Below, piece after piece: positions 50,755 to 58,365 of a stretch of DNA of 63,211 bases. Source of the DNA: Micromonospora orduensis (GTDB lineage Bacteria; Actinomycetota; Actinomycetes; Mycobacteriales; Micromonosporaceae); NCBI RefSeq assembly GCF_006228125.1, contig NZ_VDFY01000117.1, positions 1 to 63,211 on the forward strand, in the 5' to 3' direction. A program made the translations under genes and the position numbers. Positions within the stretch are counted from its first letter, which is position 1. Each line of letters opens with the position of its first letter. The notes below the pieces were generated by a model. That model saw nothing but the letters and a program-made list of their open reading frames with translations. It searched no databases and was not told where the DNA came from.

Positions 50755-51942
50755 ATGAAGCACCGCATCGTCGTCCTCGGGGCCGGATACGCCGGAGCCA
50801 TCGCCGCCGGACGTCTCGCCAGGCGGCTGCACCCGGACGACACCGAGATCACCGTCGTCAACGCCGACTCCGACTTCGTCGAGCGGGTCCGCATGCACCA
50901 GCTCGCCACCGGGCAGGGTCTCAAGCGCCACGAGCTGAGCAGGGTGTACGCGGGCACCGGCGTGCGTGTCCGCCAGGCCTGGGTCACCGCCGTCGACGTC
51001 GACCGCCGGACCGTCGCGCTCGTCGACGACAAGGGCACCGACGAGTTGGCGTACGACACCCTGGTCTACGCCCTGGGCAGCGCCGCCGCCGACCACGGCG
51101 TGGCGGGCGTCGCCGAGCACGCGTACGACATCTCAGGACGGGCGTCGGCGCTGCGGCTGCGCGACCGCCTCGCCCACCTCGACGCCGGCGGGCGCGTGCT
51201 CGTCGTCGGCGGCGGCCTCACCGGCCTGGAAGCGGTCACCGAGATCGCGGAGGCCCGACCCGACCTCGACGTCGCGCTCGCCGCCCGTGACGGCCTCGGC
51301 GACTGGCTCACCGGGAAGGCGCGGCAGCACCTGCGTGGCGTCTGCGACCGGCTCGGCATCACCGTCCACGAGCACACCGACATCGCCCGGGTCGACGGGA
51401 CCGGCGCGGTCACCGCCGACGGCCGGGTGATCCCGGCCGAGGTGACCGTGTGGACGACCGGCTTCGCCGTCCACCCCATCGCCGCCGCCACGACCCTGAC
51501 CGTCGCGGACACCGGACAGATCGTCGTGGACGACACGATGCGCTCCGTCTCCCACCCCGACGTGTACGCCGTCGGCGACGCCGGACTCGCCGAGGGACCG
51601 GGTGGCAAGCCACTGCGGATGTCCTGCGCCTCGGGCGTCCCGATGGCCTGGCAGGCCGCCGACGCCATCGCCGCGCGCCTGACCGGGCAGCGCAGGTACG
51701 CCAAGGCGCCGCTGCGCTACTTCAACCAGTGCATCAGCCTCGGCCGCCGCGACGGCATCATCCAGTACGTGACCGCCGACGACCGGGCCAAGGCGTCCTT
51801 CCTCGCCGGCAGGCTGGCGGCCCGCTACAAGGAGGTCGTCTGCAAGGGCGCCGCCTGGGGTGTCGCCCACCCGGTGCTGTACCCGGTGCGCCGCCGCCGC
51901 ATCGTCGTGACCCGGACGGAGACCGTCGCGACGATGTCGTGA
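50755..51942 (+). CDS. FAD-dependent NAD(P)H oxidoreductase (NDH-2-like)
   Basis: 395 residues from ATG 50755 with ACAGGAG upstream; the longer frame from 50626 overlaps the sigma gene. Dinucleotide motifs are VVLGAGYAGAIAA (5-17) and VVGGGLTGLEAV; TTGFAVHP and YAVGDAG bind FAD. Related to type II NADH dehydrogenases and disulfide-type flavoproteins; the electron acceptor is unknown. Likely regulon member of the ECF41 factor. A hairpin ends the transcript at 52016-52052. Confidence 0.88.
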   Translation: MKHRIVVLGAGYAGAIAAGRLARRLHPDDTEITVVNADSDFVERVRMHQLATGQGLKRHELSRVYAGTGVRVRQAWVTAVDVDRRTVALVDDKGTDELAYDTLVYALGSAAADHGVAGVAEHAYDISGRASALRLRDRLAHLDAGGRVLVVGGGLTGLEAVTEIAEARPDLDVALAARDGLGDWLTGKARQHLRGVCDRLGITVHEHTDIARVDGTGAVTADGRVIPAEVTVWTTGFAVHPIAAATTLTVADTGQIVVDDTMRSVSHPDVYAVGDAGLAEGPGGKPLRMSCASGVPMAWQAADAIAARLTGQRRYAKAPLRYFNQCISLGRRDGIIQYVTADDRAKASFLAGRLAARYKEVVCKGAAWGVAHPVLYPVRRRRIVVTRTETVATMS

Positions 51943-52015
51943 CGGTGTCAGGAGAACGCGCCCACGTACCGACGACGCGCTTCACCACGGACGCCGCAGC
52001 GACCCGTGGTGGCTA

Positions 52016-52052
52016 CCGGAGCGGATGACCCACCCTGGATCATCCGCTCCGG
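52016..52052. terminator. Bidirectional hairpin between convergent genes
   Basis: Perfect 13-bp stem, arms 52016-52028 and 52040-52052, with an 11-bp loop, in the 125-bp gap between the converging FAD oxidoreductase and serine hydrolase genes. Confidence 0.75.
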
Positions 52053-52067
52053 CCTGGCGGGGGCGTG

Positions 52068-53264
52068 TCAGCGATCGGTGGCGCACAGCGCCGTCTCGAC
52101 GCTCCGGTTCACCGCGCCGAGCATCTGCTCGCCGGTCGGCAGGCCGGTCACGGCGACGACGGCGCTCCGGCCGTCCCGGGTGGCGAGGTTGCGGGTCTCG
52201 AAGCCCTGGATGTCACCGCCGTGGCCCCAGGCGTAGCCGCCGCAGGGCAGCTCGTACCGGGCGACACCCAGGCCGTACGCGTACTCCCCGTTCGGTTCGA
52301 ACCCGGGCGCGGGCACGGTCGTCGTCAGGGCCGCCTGCTGCGCGGGCTTGAGCAGCCTGCCGCCCACCAGCGCGTCGAAGAAGGTCCGCAGCTCGTCCGG
52401 GGTCGACACGAGTTGACCGGCGGACCAGCCGAGGGACGGGTCCATCTCGGTGACGTCCACCCATGGTGCGCCCGGCGCCACGGCGACGTAGCCGTGCGGG
52501 TGGGTGCCGCGGAGCCGCTGTTCCCCGACGCCCGGCCAGTAGGTGTCGCGCAGACCGAGCGGCCTGATGATGCGGTTGGTGATCTCCTCACCGATGGGGC
52601 GTTCGGTGACCTGCTCGACGATGAGCCCGGCGAGGAGGTAGTTGGTGTTGCTGTACTCCCACTTCTGCCCCGGCGCGAAGTGTGGTGCGCCGGTGAGCGC
52701 CGCGTCCACCAGCCGGCGCGGCTCGTAGTACGAGTGACTCTTGTCGATCAGGTCCTGCGGCCTGGTGAACAGCACGTCGTCGTAGTCGGGCAGGCCGCTG
52801 GTCTGTTGCAGCAGCTGTCGTACGGTGATGCCGCTGCCGTCGTTGCCGTTGCCGCGCACGACCCCGGGCAGGTGGTGCTCGACGGTGGCGTCCAGGTCGA
52901 TGCGGCCCTCGCCCACCAGTTGCAGGACGACCACCGCGGTGAAGGTCTTGGTGTTGCTGCCGATGCGGACCTGGCCGTCCCGGGGGACCGGGCGGCGCGT
53001 CTGGAGGTCGGCGACCCCTGCGGTGTAGTCGCGGACCCGCCCGCCGGTCCCCCGCACGGAGGCGAGCACGCCGGGGAAGCCGCTCCCGCTGACCAGGCCG
53101 TCCAGTTGCCGCTGCACGACGTCCCGCGGGCCGTCGGGCCGGCTGGAGCCGGCGAACGCTGCAGGGCCGGTCAGTGCGGCGCCGACGGTGACGGCGGCCA
53201 ACGCGGCGGCGGCCATCCGCACGGTTGGGCGGCGGCGGGTGGGATCGTTCGGTGTCACGGGCAT
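52068..53264 (-). CDS. Secreted serine hydrolase / beta-lactamase-like
   Basis: 398 residues of the class C beta-lactamase/D-Ala-D-Ala carboxypeptidase-like fold. Signal peptide: RMAAAALAAVTVGAALTGPAAFAG (about 16-39). Catalytic motifs: SNTK (Ser103, Lys106), YSNTNY, and HGGD near the C-terminus. It acts outside the cell, perhaps on peptidoglycan peptides, esters or D-amino-acid peptides. The start is ATG 53264. The 259 bp upstream hold no gene I can support. Confidence 0.9.
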   Translation of the reverse strand: MPVTPNDPTRRRPTVRMAAAALAAVTVGAALTGPAAFAGSSRPDGPRDVVQRQLDGLVSGSGFPGVLASVRGTGGRVRDYTAGVADLQTRRPVPRDGQVRIGSNTKTFTAVVVLQLVGEGRIDLDATVEHHLPGVVRGNGNDGSGITVRQLLQQTSGLPDYDDVLFTRPQDLIDKSHSYYEPRRLVDAALTGAPHFAPGQKWEYSNTNYLLAGLIVEQVTERPIGEEITNRIIRPLGLRDTYWPGVGEQRLRGTHPHGYVAVAPGAPWVDVTEMDPSLGWSAGQLVSTPDELRTFFDALVGGRLLKPAQQAALTTTVPAPGFEPNGEYAYGLGVARYELPCGGYAWGHGGDIQGFETRNLATRDGRSAVVAVTGLPTGEQMLGAVNRSVETALCATDR

Positions 53265-53523
53265 GATGACTCCTCGGTATCGGTGACGCTTGACACCATC
53301 AATGGTTCAAGAAGTCCGATACCTGGACGATCCCCCCTGCTGCCGTCCTTCGGTACAGCCTGCGCTACCCCGGCCGGTCGGTGATCAGTACCTGACCGCG
53401 TCGAGGGTGAGCCAGGGCGACGCGCCGCTCGGCTGGTCGTCCACTGTCGCGCCCGGGAAGGACGCGGCCCGCCTCGCCCGGCTCGATCCGGCGCAGACGT
53501 GTGAGGGTGCGGAGCGTCCGACC
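53265..53523. other. Gene-free stretch upstream of serine hydrolase
   Basis: About 260 bp between the hydrolase start and the SHOCT gene. The hydrolase promoter must lie here: TTGACACCATCAATGG near 53289 is the most promoter-like patch, with no certain -10. No gene seen. Confidence 0.35.
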
Positions 53524-53766
53524 CTACCGTTCACCGCTTGCGCCCCGGATCTTCGCCAGCGCCGCGGCGTACTCGGCGTCGGTGAGCGCGCCACGCTGAT
53601 GTTGCCGGGTCAGCGTGTGGATGTCCTGCCGCTGATCAGCGGTGGGGCCACCGCGGGTGATGCGAGGTCGGCCGAATCCGGCAAATGGCCTCGGCGTCCC
53701 GACACCGCTCGCGCCCGGCCGCGCGCGAAGCCCGTCGCGGCGTCGAGAGAGTACGGGCGTTGCCAT
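53524..53766 (-). CDS. Short SHOCT-domain protein
   Basis: 80 residues. The C-terminal half (DIHTLTRQHQRGALTDAEYAAALAKI) is a SHOCT domain, usually found at the end of short membrane or secreted actinomycete proteins as an oligomerisation element. The N-terminal half is Arg/Gly/Pro-rich with no domain. It may be a shortened descendant of a longer protein. Confidence 0.55.
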   Translation of the reverse strand: MATPVLSRRRDGLRARPGASGVGTPRPFAGFGRPRITRGGPTADQRQDIHTLTRQHQRGALTDAEYAAALAKIRGASGER

Positions 53767-53817
53767 CTACCCATGCCGCCATGGTGACCAGGGCTGTCCA
53801 GGTAAGGGGATCCTCGA

Positions 53818-54114
53818 CTACCCGCCCGTGGACGGCCCTTCGGACTGGGCCTGGTGCCTGGCTTGCCAGATCGCGTGCCCCTTCAGCAGATACCCGAGCC
53901 AGTAGATCGTGAACAGGATCAGGAAGCAGGTGAAGAACACCCCCGAAACCATGATCGCGAGAACGAGCGCCGTCCCACCGTCCACCATTCCGTATATCGC
54001 GAAGCCAACCAGGCCGAGCAGGAAGAAGAAGACCATGTACAGCGGCATCGTCGAACTGTCGGCCGGATGAGACACGCGAGGCGGCCCGGGTACACCGGGG
54101 TCGTTGTCGATCAC
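53818..54114 (-). CDS. Small membrane protein of unknown function
   Basis: 98 residues from GTG 54114; ATG 54048 (MPLYMVFFFLLG) is the alternative. Two membrane helices (PLYMVFFFLLGLVGFAIYG and LVLAIMVSGVFFTCFLILF) are separated by a short loop; the tail is soluble (GHAIWQARHQAQS). No family recognised. The frame continues upstream into a possible regulator remnant. Confidence 0.6.
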   Translation of the reverse strand: MIDNDPGVPGPPRVSHPADSSTMPLYMVFFFLLGLVGFAIYGMVDGGTALVLAIMVSGVFFTCFLILFTIYWLGYLLKGHAIWQARHQAQSEGPSTGG

Positions 54115-54129
54115 GCCGCGAGTATCCGG

Positions 54130-54240
54130 GACGCCTCTGAGTAAAGCCAGTGGTTCATGGGCGACGGCAGCGTTCCGGTCCACCGGGCTGCCGGCGACGA
54201 CCACCTCCACCGGCCCGAGCAGCCTGACGCGGACGGTTGG
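54130..54240 (-). pseudogene. Possible remnant of AfsR/SARP regulator N-terminus
   Basis: In-frame codons upstream of the small membrane gene read VRVRLLGPVEVVVAGSPVD followed by LALLRG. This matches the opening strand block of BTAD/SARP regulators (usually 'VRLLGPVEV..DG.PV'). Only about 35 codons are recognisable and no winged helix follows. Support is short and weak. Confidence 0.3.
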
Positions 54241-54242
54241 CG

Positions 54243-54602
54243 CTACCCCTCCGCCGGCAGGTCGTGAAACCACCGCCGGGACGATGCGGGCACCAGCAAC
54301 AGGCCGACGATGACCGACGCACCAACGATCTGCAGCAGCCCTGACGCGTCAGCCTGGGTGATCGCGTAGATGCCGTACGCAACGCTTAATGTCGAGAAAA
54401 CGGTTGTCCAGAACCGGGCCCGCCCGCTGCCACGCCACAGGCCGAAAGCCAACGCCAGGAGAAGAAGCACCCCGATCAACCCGGTGGCCATGAATGGACC
54501 ACCCGTGAAGATCGTCGTCGCCGAAAGCGCGGCTGCCACGAGCACAGTCATCGAGGCGGCGGCGACTGGCAGAGGAACGCGTCGCTGGCTCTGCTCGATC
54601 AT
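54243..54602 (-). CDS. Small integral membrane protein
   Basis: 119 residues from ATG 54602 (MIEQSQRRVPLP); the frame is open to 54992, but that part overlaps a transposase remnant read on the other strand. Four membrane helices: PVAAASMTVLVAAALSA, FMATGLIGVLLLLALAFG, FWTTVFSTLSVAYGIYAI and LLQIVGASVIVGLLLVP. No signature residues. Unknown function. Confidence 0.65.
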   Translation of the reverse strand: MIEQSQRRVPLPVAAASMTVLVAAALSATTIFTGGPFMATGLIGVLLLLALAFGLWRGSGRARFWTTVFSTLSVAYGIYAITQADASGLLQIVGASVIVGLLLVPASSRRWFHDLPAEG

Positions 54603-54679
54603 CGGCTCATGGTAGGCATCGTCCGCCCGATCCACTGCCCCACGTGCCGCCCGCTTCGACCAGTCGCCTGTCACTGCTG

Positions 54680-54723
54680 CGGACTGAGAGCGTTGGTCGG
54701 TGACCTCGACGCGATTCGCCCAG
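54680..54723. repeat. Repeat copy related to 56834-56875
   Basis: The stretch beginning CGGACTGAGAGCG and ending TTCGCCCAG recurs with a few differences and two small gaps at 56834-56875 (about 85% by eye). Each copy is in non-coding, scarred sequence, the first beside the transposase remnant. Confidence 0.6.
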
Positions 54724-54755
54724 CCGGTCCACCACCACAACCAGCAACCGGACCA

Positions 54756-54980
54756 GTGCCCGTTCAGCGCCGGGCGTCGAACTCCGGCGTGGTCATGGTC
54801 GTCGGGCAGAAAGTCGCGCTCGGCCGAACCCACGCCGGCAAGACCGTCACGATCGAGGTCACCGACACCGACCTGACCATCCACACCGACTCCGGACCCC
54901 GCACCGTCAGACGCACCAACGACCAACCCGTCCGTAGCATCAAAGCTCACCGGCCCCGCAAGGTCAGCAACAAAACCTAG
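54756..54980 (+). pseudogene. IS481-like transposase C-terminal remnant
   Basis: Only the C-terminus remains: NSGVVMVVGQKVALGRTHAG, then KTVTIEVTDTDLTIHTD and RTVRRTNDQPVRSIKAHRPR, which matches the end of DDE transposase/integrase proteins common in actinomycetes. The RNase H-like core is missing. Followed by a pair of 19-bp repeats, the usual right flank of such elements. Confidence 0.65.
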
Positions 54981-54987
54981 ACCAACC

Positions 54988-55031
54988 GTCAAGCAACACC
55001 TGGGACGGATCCGTCAAGCATCAGGTGGGAC
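54988..55031. repeat. Tandem 19-bp repeats, 25-bp period, at transposon end
   Basis: GTCAAGCAACACCTGGGAC (54988-55006) and GTCAAGCATCAGGTGGGAC (55013-55031), separated by GGATCC, differ at two positions. They directly follow the transposase remnant and probably are transposase-binding or end sequences. Confidence 0.6.
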
Positions 55032-55136
55032 TAGACAGTTCACCCCCGTGCCTGTCCTCCGTCGACTGGTGCGCGACACTCGTCCGCCAGCTGGTCTGCG
55101 ACACCTGCGCGCTGATCGTGGCATGAGCGTGCGTGG

Positions 55137-55889
55137 TCAGCCGGCTGGCGAGCACCATCCATCGGCCATGGCGATGATGCGAGCGGTCACCGTGTCCGGA
55201 TCCACGAGTTGATGCAGGTGAAGCCCTGGAACATGGTCGAAGTCCCAGCCGCGTTCCCGCGCGTCCTGCGCGGCTTGTTCGTACGGCGGACCGAACAGCA
55301 GATACCCACATGCCGCGTTGTCCCAGCCGTCCGGAACGGGAACCTTCTCCTCGTAGTAGCTCAACGGCAGGCGCGGCTGCTCCGCCGAGACAACACGCCG
55401 GGTCTGCGGATCCGGAAACATCGGCGCGACATCGGACTCGTCCCACCACGCCGTCCATTGCGGCAGCCTGCCACCGGTCGCTTTGGGCCGCAGGAAATCC
55501 AGCAGCTCAGGCTGTGCCATCGCCGTCGGCCCGCTGCGAGCGGGCAACGCCGCGTCGACGAACAAACAGCCGGCCACCGGACGCCGGGCAGCCTCGACGA
55601 TGACCGGGACAAAGAGACCGGCGTTGCTGTGCGCGATCAGGACGACCGGGATGTCCAGCGGCAACTGGCCGGTGGATCTGCCGACGGTCTCTGCGACGGA
55701 CGGCCAGAACGGCGGTCCTGCATCCGCCACGCCGAGCAGCGAAGGCACCACCGTAACCGCACCCGCGGCCTTCAGCCTCGTCGCCACAGGCGCCCAAGTC
55801 AGAGGACCCACCGATGGGCTGTGCACAAGAACAATTGCGGCATCCACCGGTTCACCGTGCCTGACGTCGCCCGCTGGCCGCCACCCCAT
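55137..55889 (-). CDS. Alpha/beta hydrolase
   Basis: About 250 residues. IVLVHSPSVGPLTW is the oxyanion segment; LIAHSNAGLFVP gives the nucleophile elbow with AHSNAG; a His near GLHLHQLVDPD is the probable catalytic base. No signal peptide. Related to hydrolases of uncharacterised small esters. The start is uncertain (55889 or a GTG about 15 codons later). It lies beside the mobile-element scar. Confidence 0.72.
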   Translation of the reverse strand: MGWRPAGDVRHGEPVDAAIVLVHSPSVGPLTWAPVATRLKAAGAVTVVPSLLGVADAGPPFWPSVAETVGRSTGQLPLDIPVVLIAHSNAGLFVPVIVEAARRPVAGCLFVDAALPARSGPTAMAQPELLDFLRPKATGGRLPQWTAWWDESDVAPMFPDPQTRRVVSAEQPRLPLSYYEEKVPVPDGWDNAACGYLLFGPPYEQAAQDARERGWDFDHVPGLHLHQLVDPDTVTARIIAMADGWCSPAG

Positions 55890-55988
55890 CCGTCACGCCA
55901 ACGGCGAACACGGCACCCGTAGATCCGCACGCTCACGCATCACCGGCCACCGCACGCTCATCGCAGATCCGGACGGCCGCCCGGGGCC

Positions 55989-56639
55989 TCACCCGAACGT
56001 CGTCCATTGCCCTTCGGAGACCACCTCGACGGTGCCGTCGGTCACCTTGATGGCCGTCTGATCGTCGATTGCGTACGCCGGACCCGCGATCTCGGCCGCC
56101 CATTGCTCGGCACCAGCCATGGTGTTGTCCGGCTCGAGACCTAGGTGCGGGAAGATCGAGAAGTCGACGACCCCCAGTGTGCGGTCGTCGGGCGCGGACT
56201 GCCACTTGACGAAGTCCGCACCGATCCGGGGGGTCAGCACCATGCTCCCAGCACTCAACCCCACCCATACGGTGTCCCGCAGCGACGGCAGGAGGTCCGC
56301 CAGCCCGGACTGCCGCATCCAGTGGCACAGGTACGTCGCATCGCCGCCGGCCACGAGCATGACGTCAGCCTCCCGGACCCAGGGGACCCACCGCTCCTCG
56401 CCGATGCTGGGCAGCGCTGTCAGCTCAAGGACGCCCAGCGACTTCCAGCCCAGGCCGCACATGGGTAGCGGCGTCTGACCGGTGATGAAGCGCCAGGCCG
56501 AGGCTGGCCCGCCCGTGGGGTGGGCCGCCGTGGGGATGCAGAGGGCACTGGAGTCGGCGATCGGCTTGCCCAGCAGGTCGACCAGCGCATCGCGGATGCT
56601 CGGGTTCTGGACGCCCGCGGAAGTGAGGAGAAGCTTCAC
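55989..56639 (-). CDS. Peptidase E-like (S51) family protein
   Basis: 216 residues of the class I glutamine-amidotransferase-like fold. VAGGDATYLCHW and the nucleophile in WVGLSAGSMVL (Ser129) indicate the S51 peptidase family (alpha-aspartyl dipeptidase or cyanophycinase relatives); the His in IFPHLG is a candidate partner. Cytoplasmic. ATG 56639 with AGGAGGCAAG just upstream. Confidence 0.88.
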   Translation of the reverse strand: MKLLLTSAGVQNPSIRDALVDLLGKPIADSSALCIPTAAHPTGGPASAWRFITGQTPLPMCGLGWKSLGVLELTALPSIGEERWVPWVREADVMLVAGGDATYLCHWMRQSGLADLLPSLRDTVWVGLSAGSMVLTPRIGADFVKWQSAPDDRTLGVVDFSIFPHLGLEPDNTMAGAEQWAAEIAGPAYAIDDQTAIKVTDGTVEVVSEGQWTTFG

Positions 56640-56910
56640 GCTTGCCTCCTGTGCGTAGAGGTGATGAAACGCTCTCCCCGAGAGTCCGGAGATGGGTGCA
56701 TGAGTACAGACTGGACACCATAACGAAACTCATCGCCGTTGCGACCCCTCAAGCCCTCCGCACGCACATCGACATGTCAGGATGTTGCGTCGGTGGCCAG
56801 CCTGTCGCGAGGTCGTGCTGCTGCGGACTCGCGCGGACTGAGGGCGTCGGTCCGGACCTCGACGCGGTTCGTCAGGGTCGTCGGCAGCATGACTGACCAG
56901 GGTGTTTCCG
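56640..56910. other. Gene-free stretch with repeat copy
   Basis: About 270 bp between the peptidase gene and a tRNA. It contains the second copy of the short repeat at 56834-56875. I see no supported gene. Confidence 0.4.
56834..56875. repeat. Repeat copy related to 54680-54723
   Basis: See the first copy. CGGACTGAGGGCGTCGG begins this copy, and TTCGTCAG ends it. It lies 36 bp from the tRNA 3' end. Confidence 0.55.
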
Positions 56911-56987
56911 TGGTGGGGCGGGCGGGACTCGAACCCGCGACCGAGGGATTATGAGTCCCCTGCTCTAACCGGCTGAGCTACCGCCCC
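56911..56987 (-). tRNA. tRNA with CAT anticodon (tRNA-Met, or lysidine-type tRNA-Ile)
   Basis: Read on the minus strand: acceptor stem GGGGCGG pairs with CCGCCCC, D-arm AGCTCAGCCGGTTAGAGC, anticodon loop CTCATAA with anticodon CAT, and a T-arm GGGTTCGAGTCCC. Discriminator A and CCA are encoded (CCA = 56911-56913). The GGTTAGAGC D-arm fits elongator Met; a tRNA-Ile2 that needs lysidine also carries CAT and cannot be excluded by eye. Confidence 0.92.
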
Positions 56988-57108
56988 GAACACCGCGCCG
57001 GATCTTATCCCGCTCGGCGGTCAGCAGCCAGCACCGCGCCGGCCGGCGCCCACGCCTGCACCAGCACGAAGGGCTACAGGAATATAACAGCGTGCTCGGG
57101 TACGGCGG

Positions 57109-58365
57109 TCAGCTGGCGCGCAGCTCCTCCAGCACGGCGCCGGCGGCGCGCCAGCCACTGGCGAGGGCGCCCTGGATCGATGGGCTGTCCCGGTGGTCAC
57201 CGGCCACGAACAGGCCTTCCCCGAGCGCGACGGGCTTGCGCAGCCGCCCCTGTGGTGGCGGCGCGGCGGGCAGCGCCTGCGGGACGGCGACGGTGGTGAG
57301 GTGTGTCCAGTCGGCGGTCGAACGCCCGTACAGCCGGGTCAACTCGCCCCGGATGGTCGGCTCGGGTGGGGCGGTCGGGCCGACCACGGAGGTGGCGACG
57401 AGGTGCCGCCCGGCGGGGGCGTACGTGCTGGCGGCGTTGCTGAGCACCACTGTGTTCGCCACGATCTCCCGCCGGTCGCCGTCAACGAGCAGGATCGGTT
57501 CGGCGAGCGGCGGCTCGGGCGCGCTGTGGTAGTAGGTGGTGTAGCTGTGCATCCGTACCGTCGCCAGGGCTGGCAGCAGCGCGGCCGCGGCGGGCGGGTC
57601 GACGGCGACCACGACGGCGCGGCAGCGGATGTCGCCGGCCTGCGTGCGGACCCGGCCGGGCGCGACCTCGGCGACCGGGATGTTCAGGTCGAGCAGGTCG
57701 GCCGGCAGCGGGTCGGCGATGGCCCGGGGCAGCGCGGCCATCCCCTCGGCGGGCAGGCCGATGCGGCCGCGGGCGAAGGAGCGCAGCACCATCGCGAGGA
57801 CGTGGCTGGAGGTGGCCAGCTCCCGGTCGATGAACACCCCGGACAGGAATGGCCGCAGCAGCTCCTCGATGATCGCGTCGGAGAGGCCGGCGCGGCGCAG
57901 CGCCGTCTCGGCGCTGGTCTCCGGGGCGGCGAGCAGCCGGGAGGTGGGCACTGTGGCGCAGCCGGCGGCGAGCGCCGCGAAGCGCAGCCGGTCGCGCAGT
58001 GACCCGACGCCGGCGAGGGCGGTGCCCGGCCCGCCGGTGGGCTCCCGCAACGGGTTGACCAGCCGCCGCAGGTCGTCGCCCTTGCGCACGAGCACCCCGG
58101 AGGTGAAGTACCCGAGGTTGAGCCGGTCGGTGTCGAGCAGCGTGCCGAGCCGGGGGTAGGCGGTGTTGAGCACCTGGAAGCCCCGGTCGATGAGGTAGCC
58201 GTCGACGACGTCGGTGGCGACCCGGCCGCCGAGTCGGCCGCCGGCCTCCAGCAGCCGCCAGGGCACGCCGGCGCGGTGCAGCCGCCGGGCGGCGGCGAGG
58301 CCGGCCAGGCCGCCGCCGACGATGACCACGTCGGTCTCAGCCAGCATCGCGCGCCTCCCGCTCAC
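57109..58365 (-). CDS. FAD-dependent amine-oxidase/phytoene-desaturase-like protein
   Basis: 418 residues. The Rossmann motif VVIVGGGLAGLAAARRL (12-28) and the GRVATD segment of flavin amine oxidases are clear; GLFVAGDHRDSPSIQGALASG near the end is the FAD-binding closing block. It starts inside the end of the MMPL gene (overlap 58337-58365, or 11 bases with ATG 58347), so both are one operon. Probably acts on a lipid or isoprenoid that the transporter moves (inference). Confidence 0.85.
   Translation of the reverse strand: MSGRRAMLAETDVVIVGGGLAGLAAARRLHRAGVPWRLLEAGGRLGGRVATDVVDGYLIDRGFQVLNTAYPRLGTLLDTDRLNLGYFTSGVLVRKGDDLRRLVNPLREPTGGPGTALAGVGSLRDRLRFAALAAGCATVPTSRLLAAPETSAETALRRAGLSDAIIEELLRPFLSGVFIDRELATSSHVLAMVLRSFARGRIGLPAEGMAALPRAIADPLPADLLDLNIPVAEVAPGRVRTQAGDIRCRAVVVAVDPPAAAALLPALATVRMHSYTTYYHSAPEPPLAEPILLVDGDRREIVANTVVLSNAASTYAPAGRHLVATSVVGPTAPPEPTIRGELTRLYGRSTADWTHLTTVAVPQALPAAPPPQGRLRKPVALGEGLFVAGDHRDSPSIQGALASGWRAAGAVLEELRAS

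Noticed and set aside
56911..56987. tRNA as integration site of an island.
   Set aside because: No direct copy of the tRNA 3' end was found in the window; the nearby 42-bp repeat does not match the tRNA.
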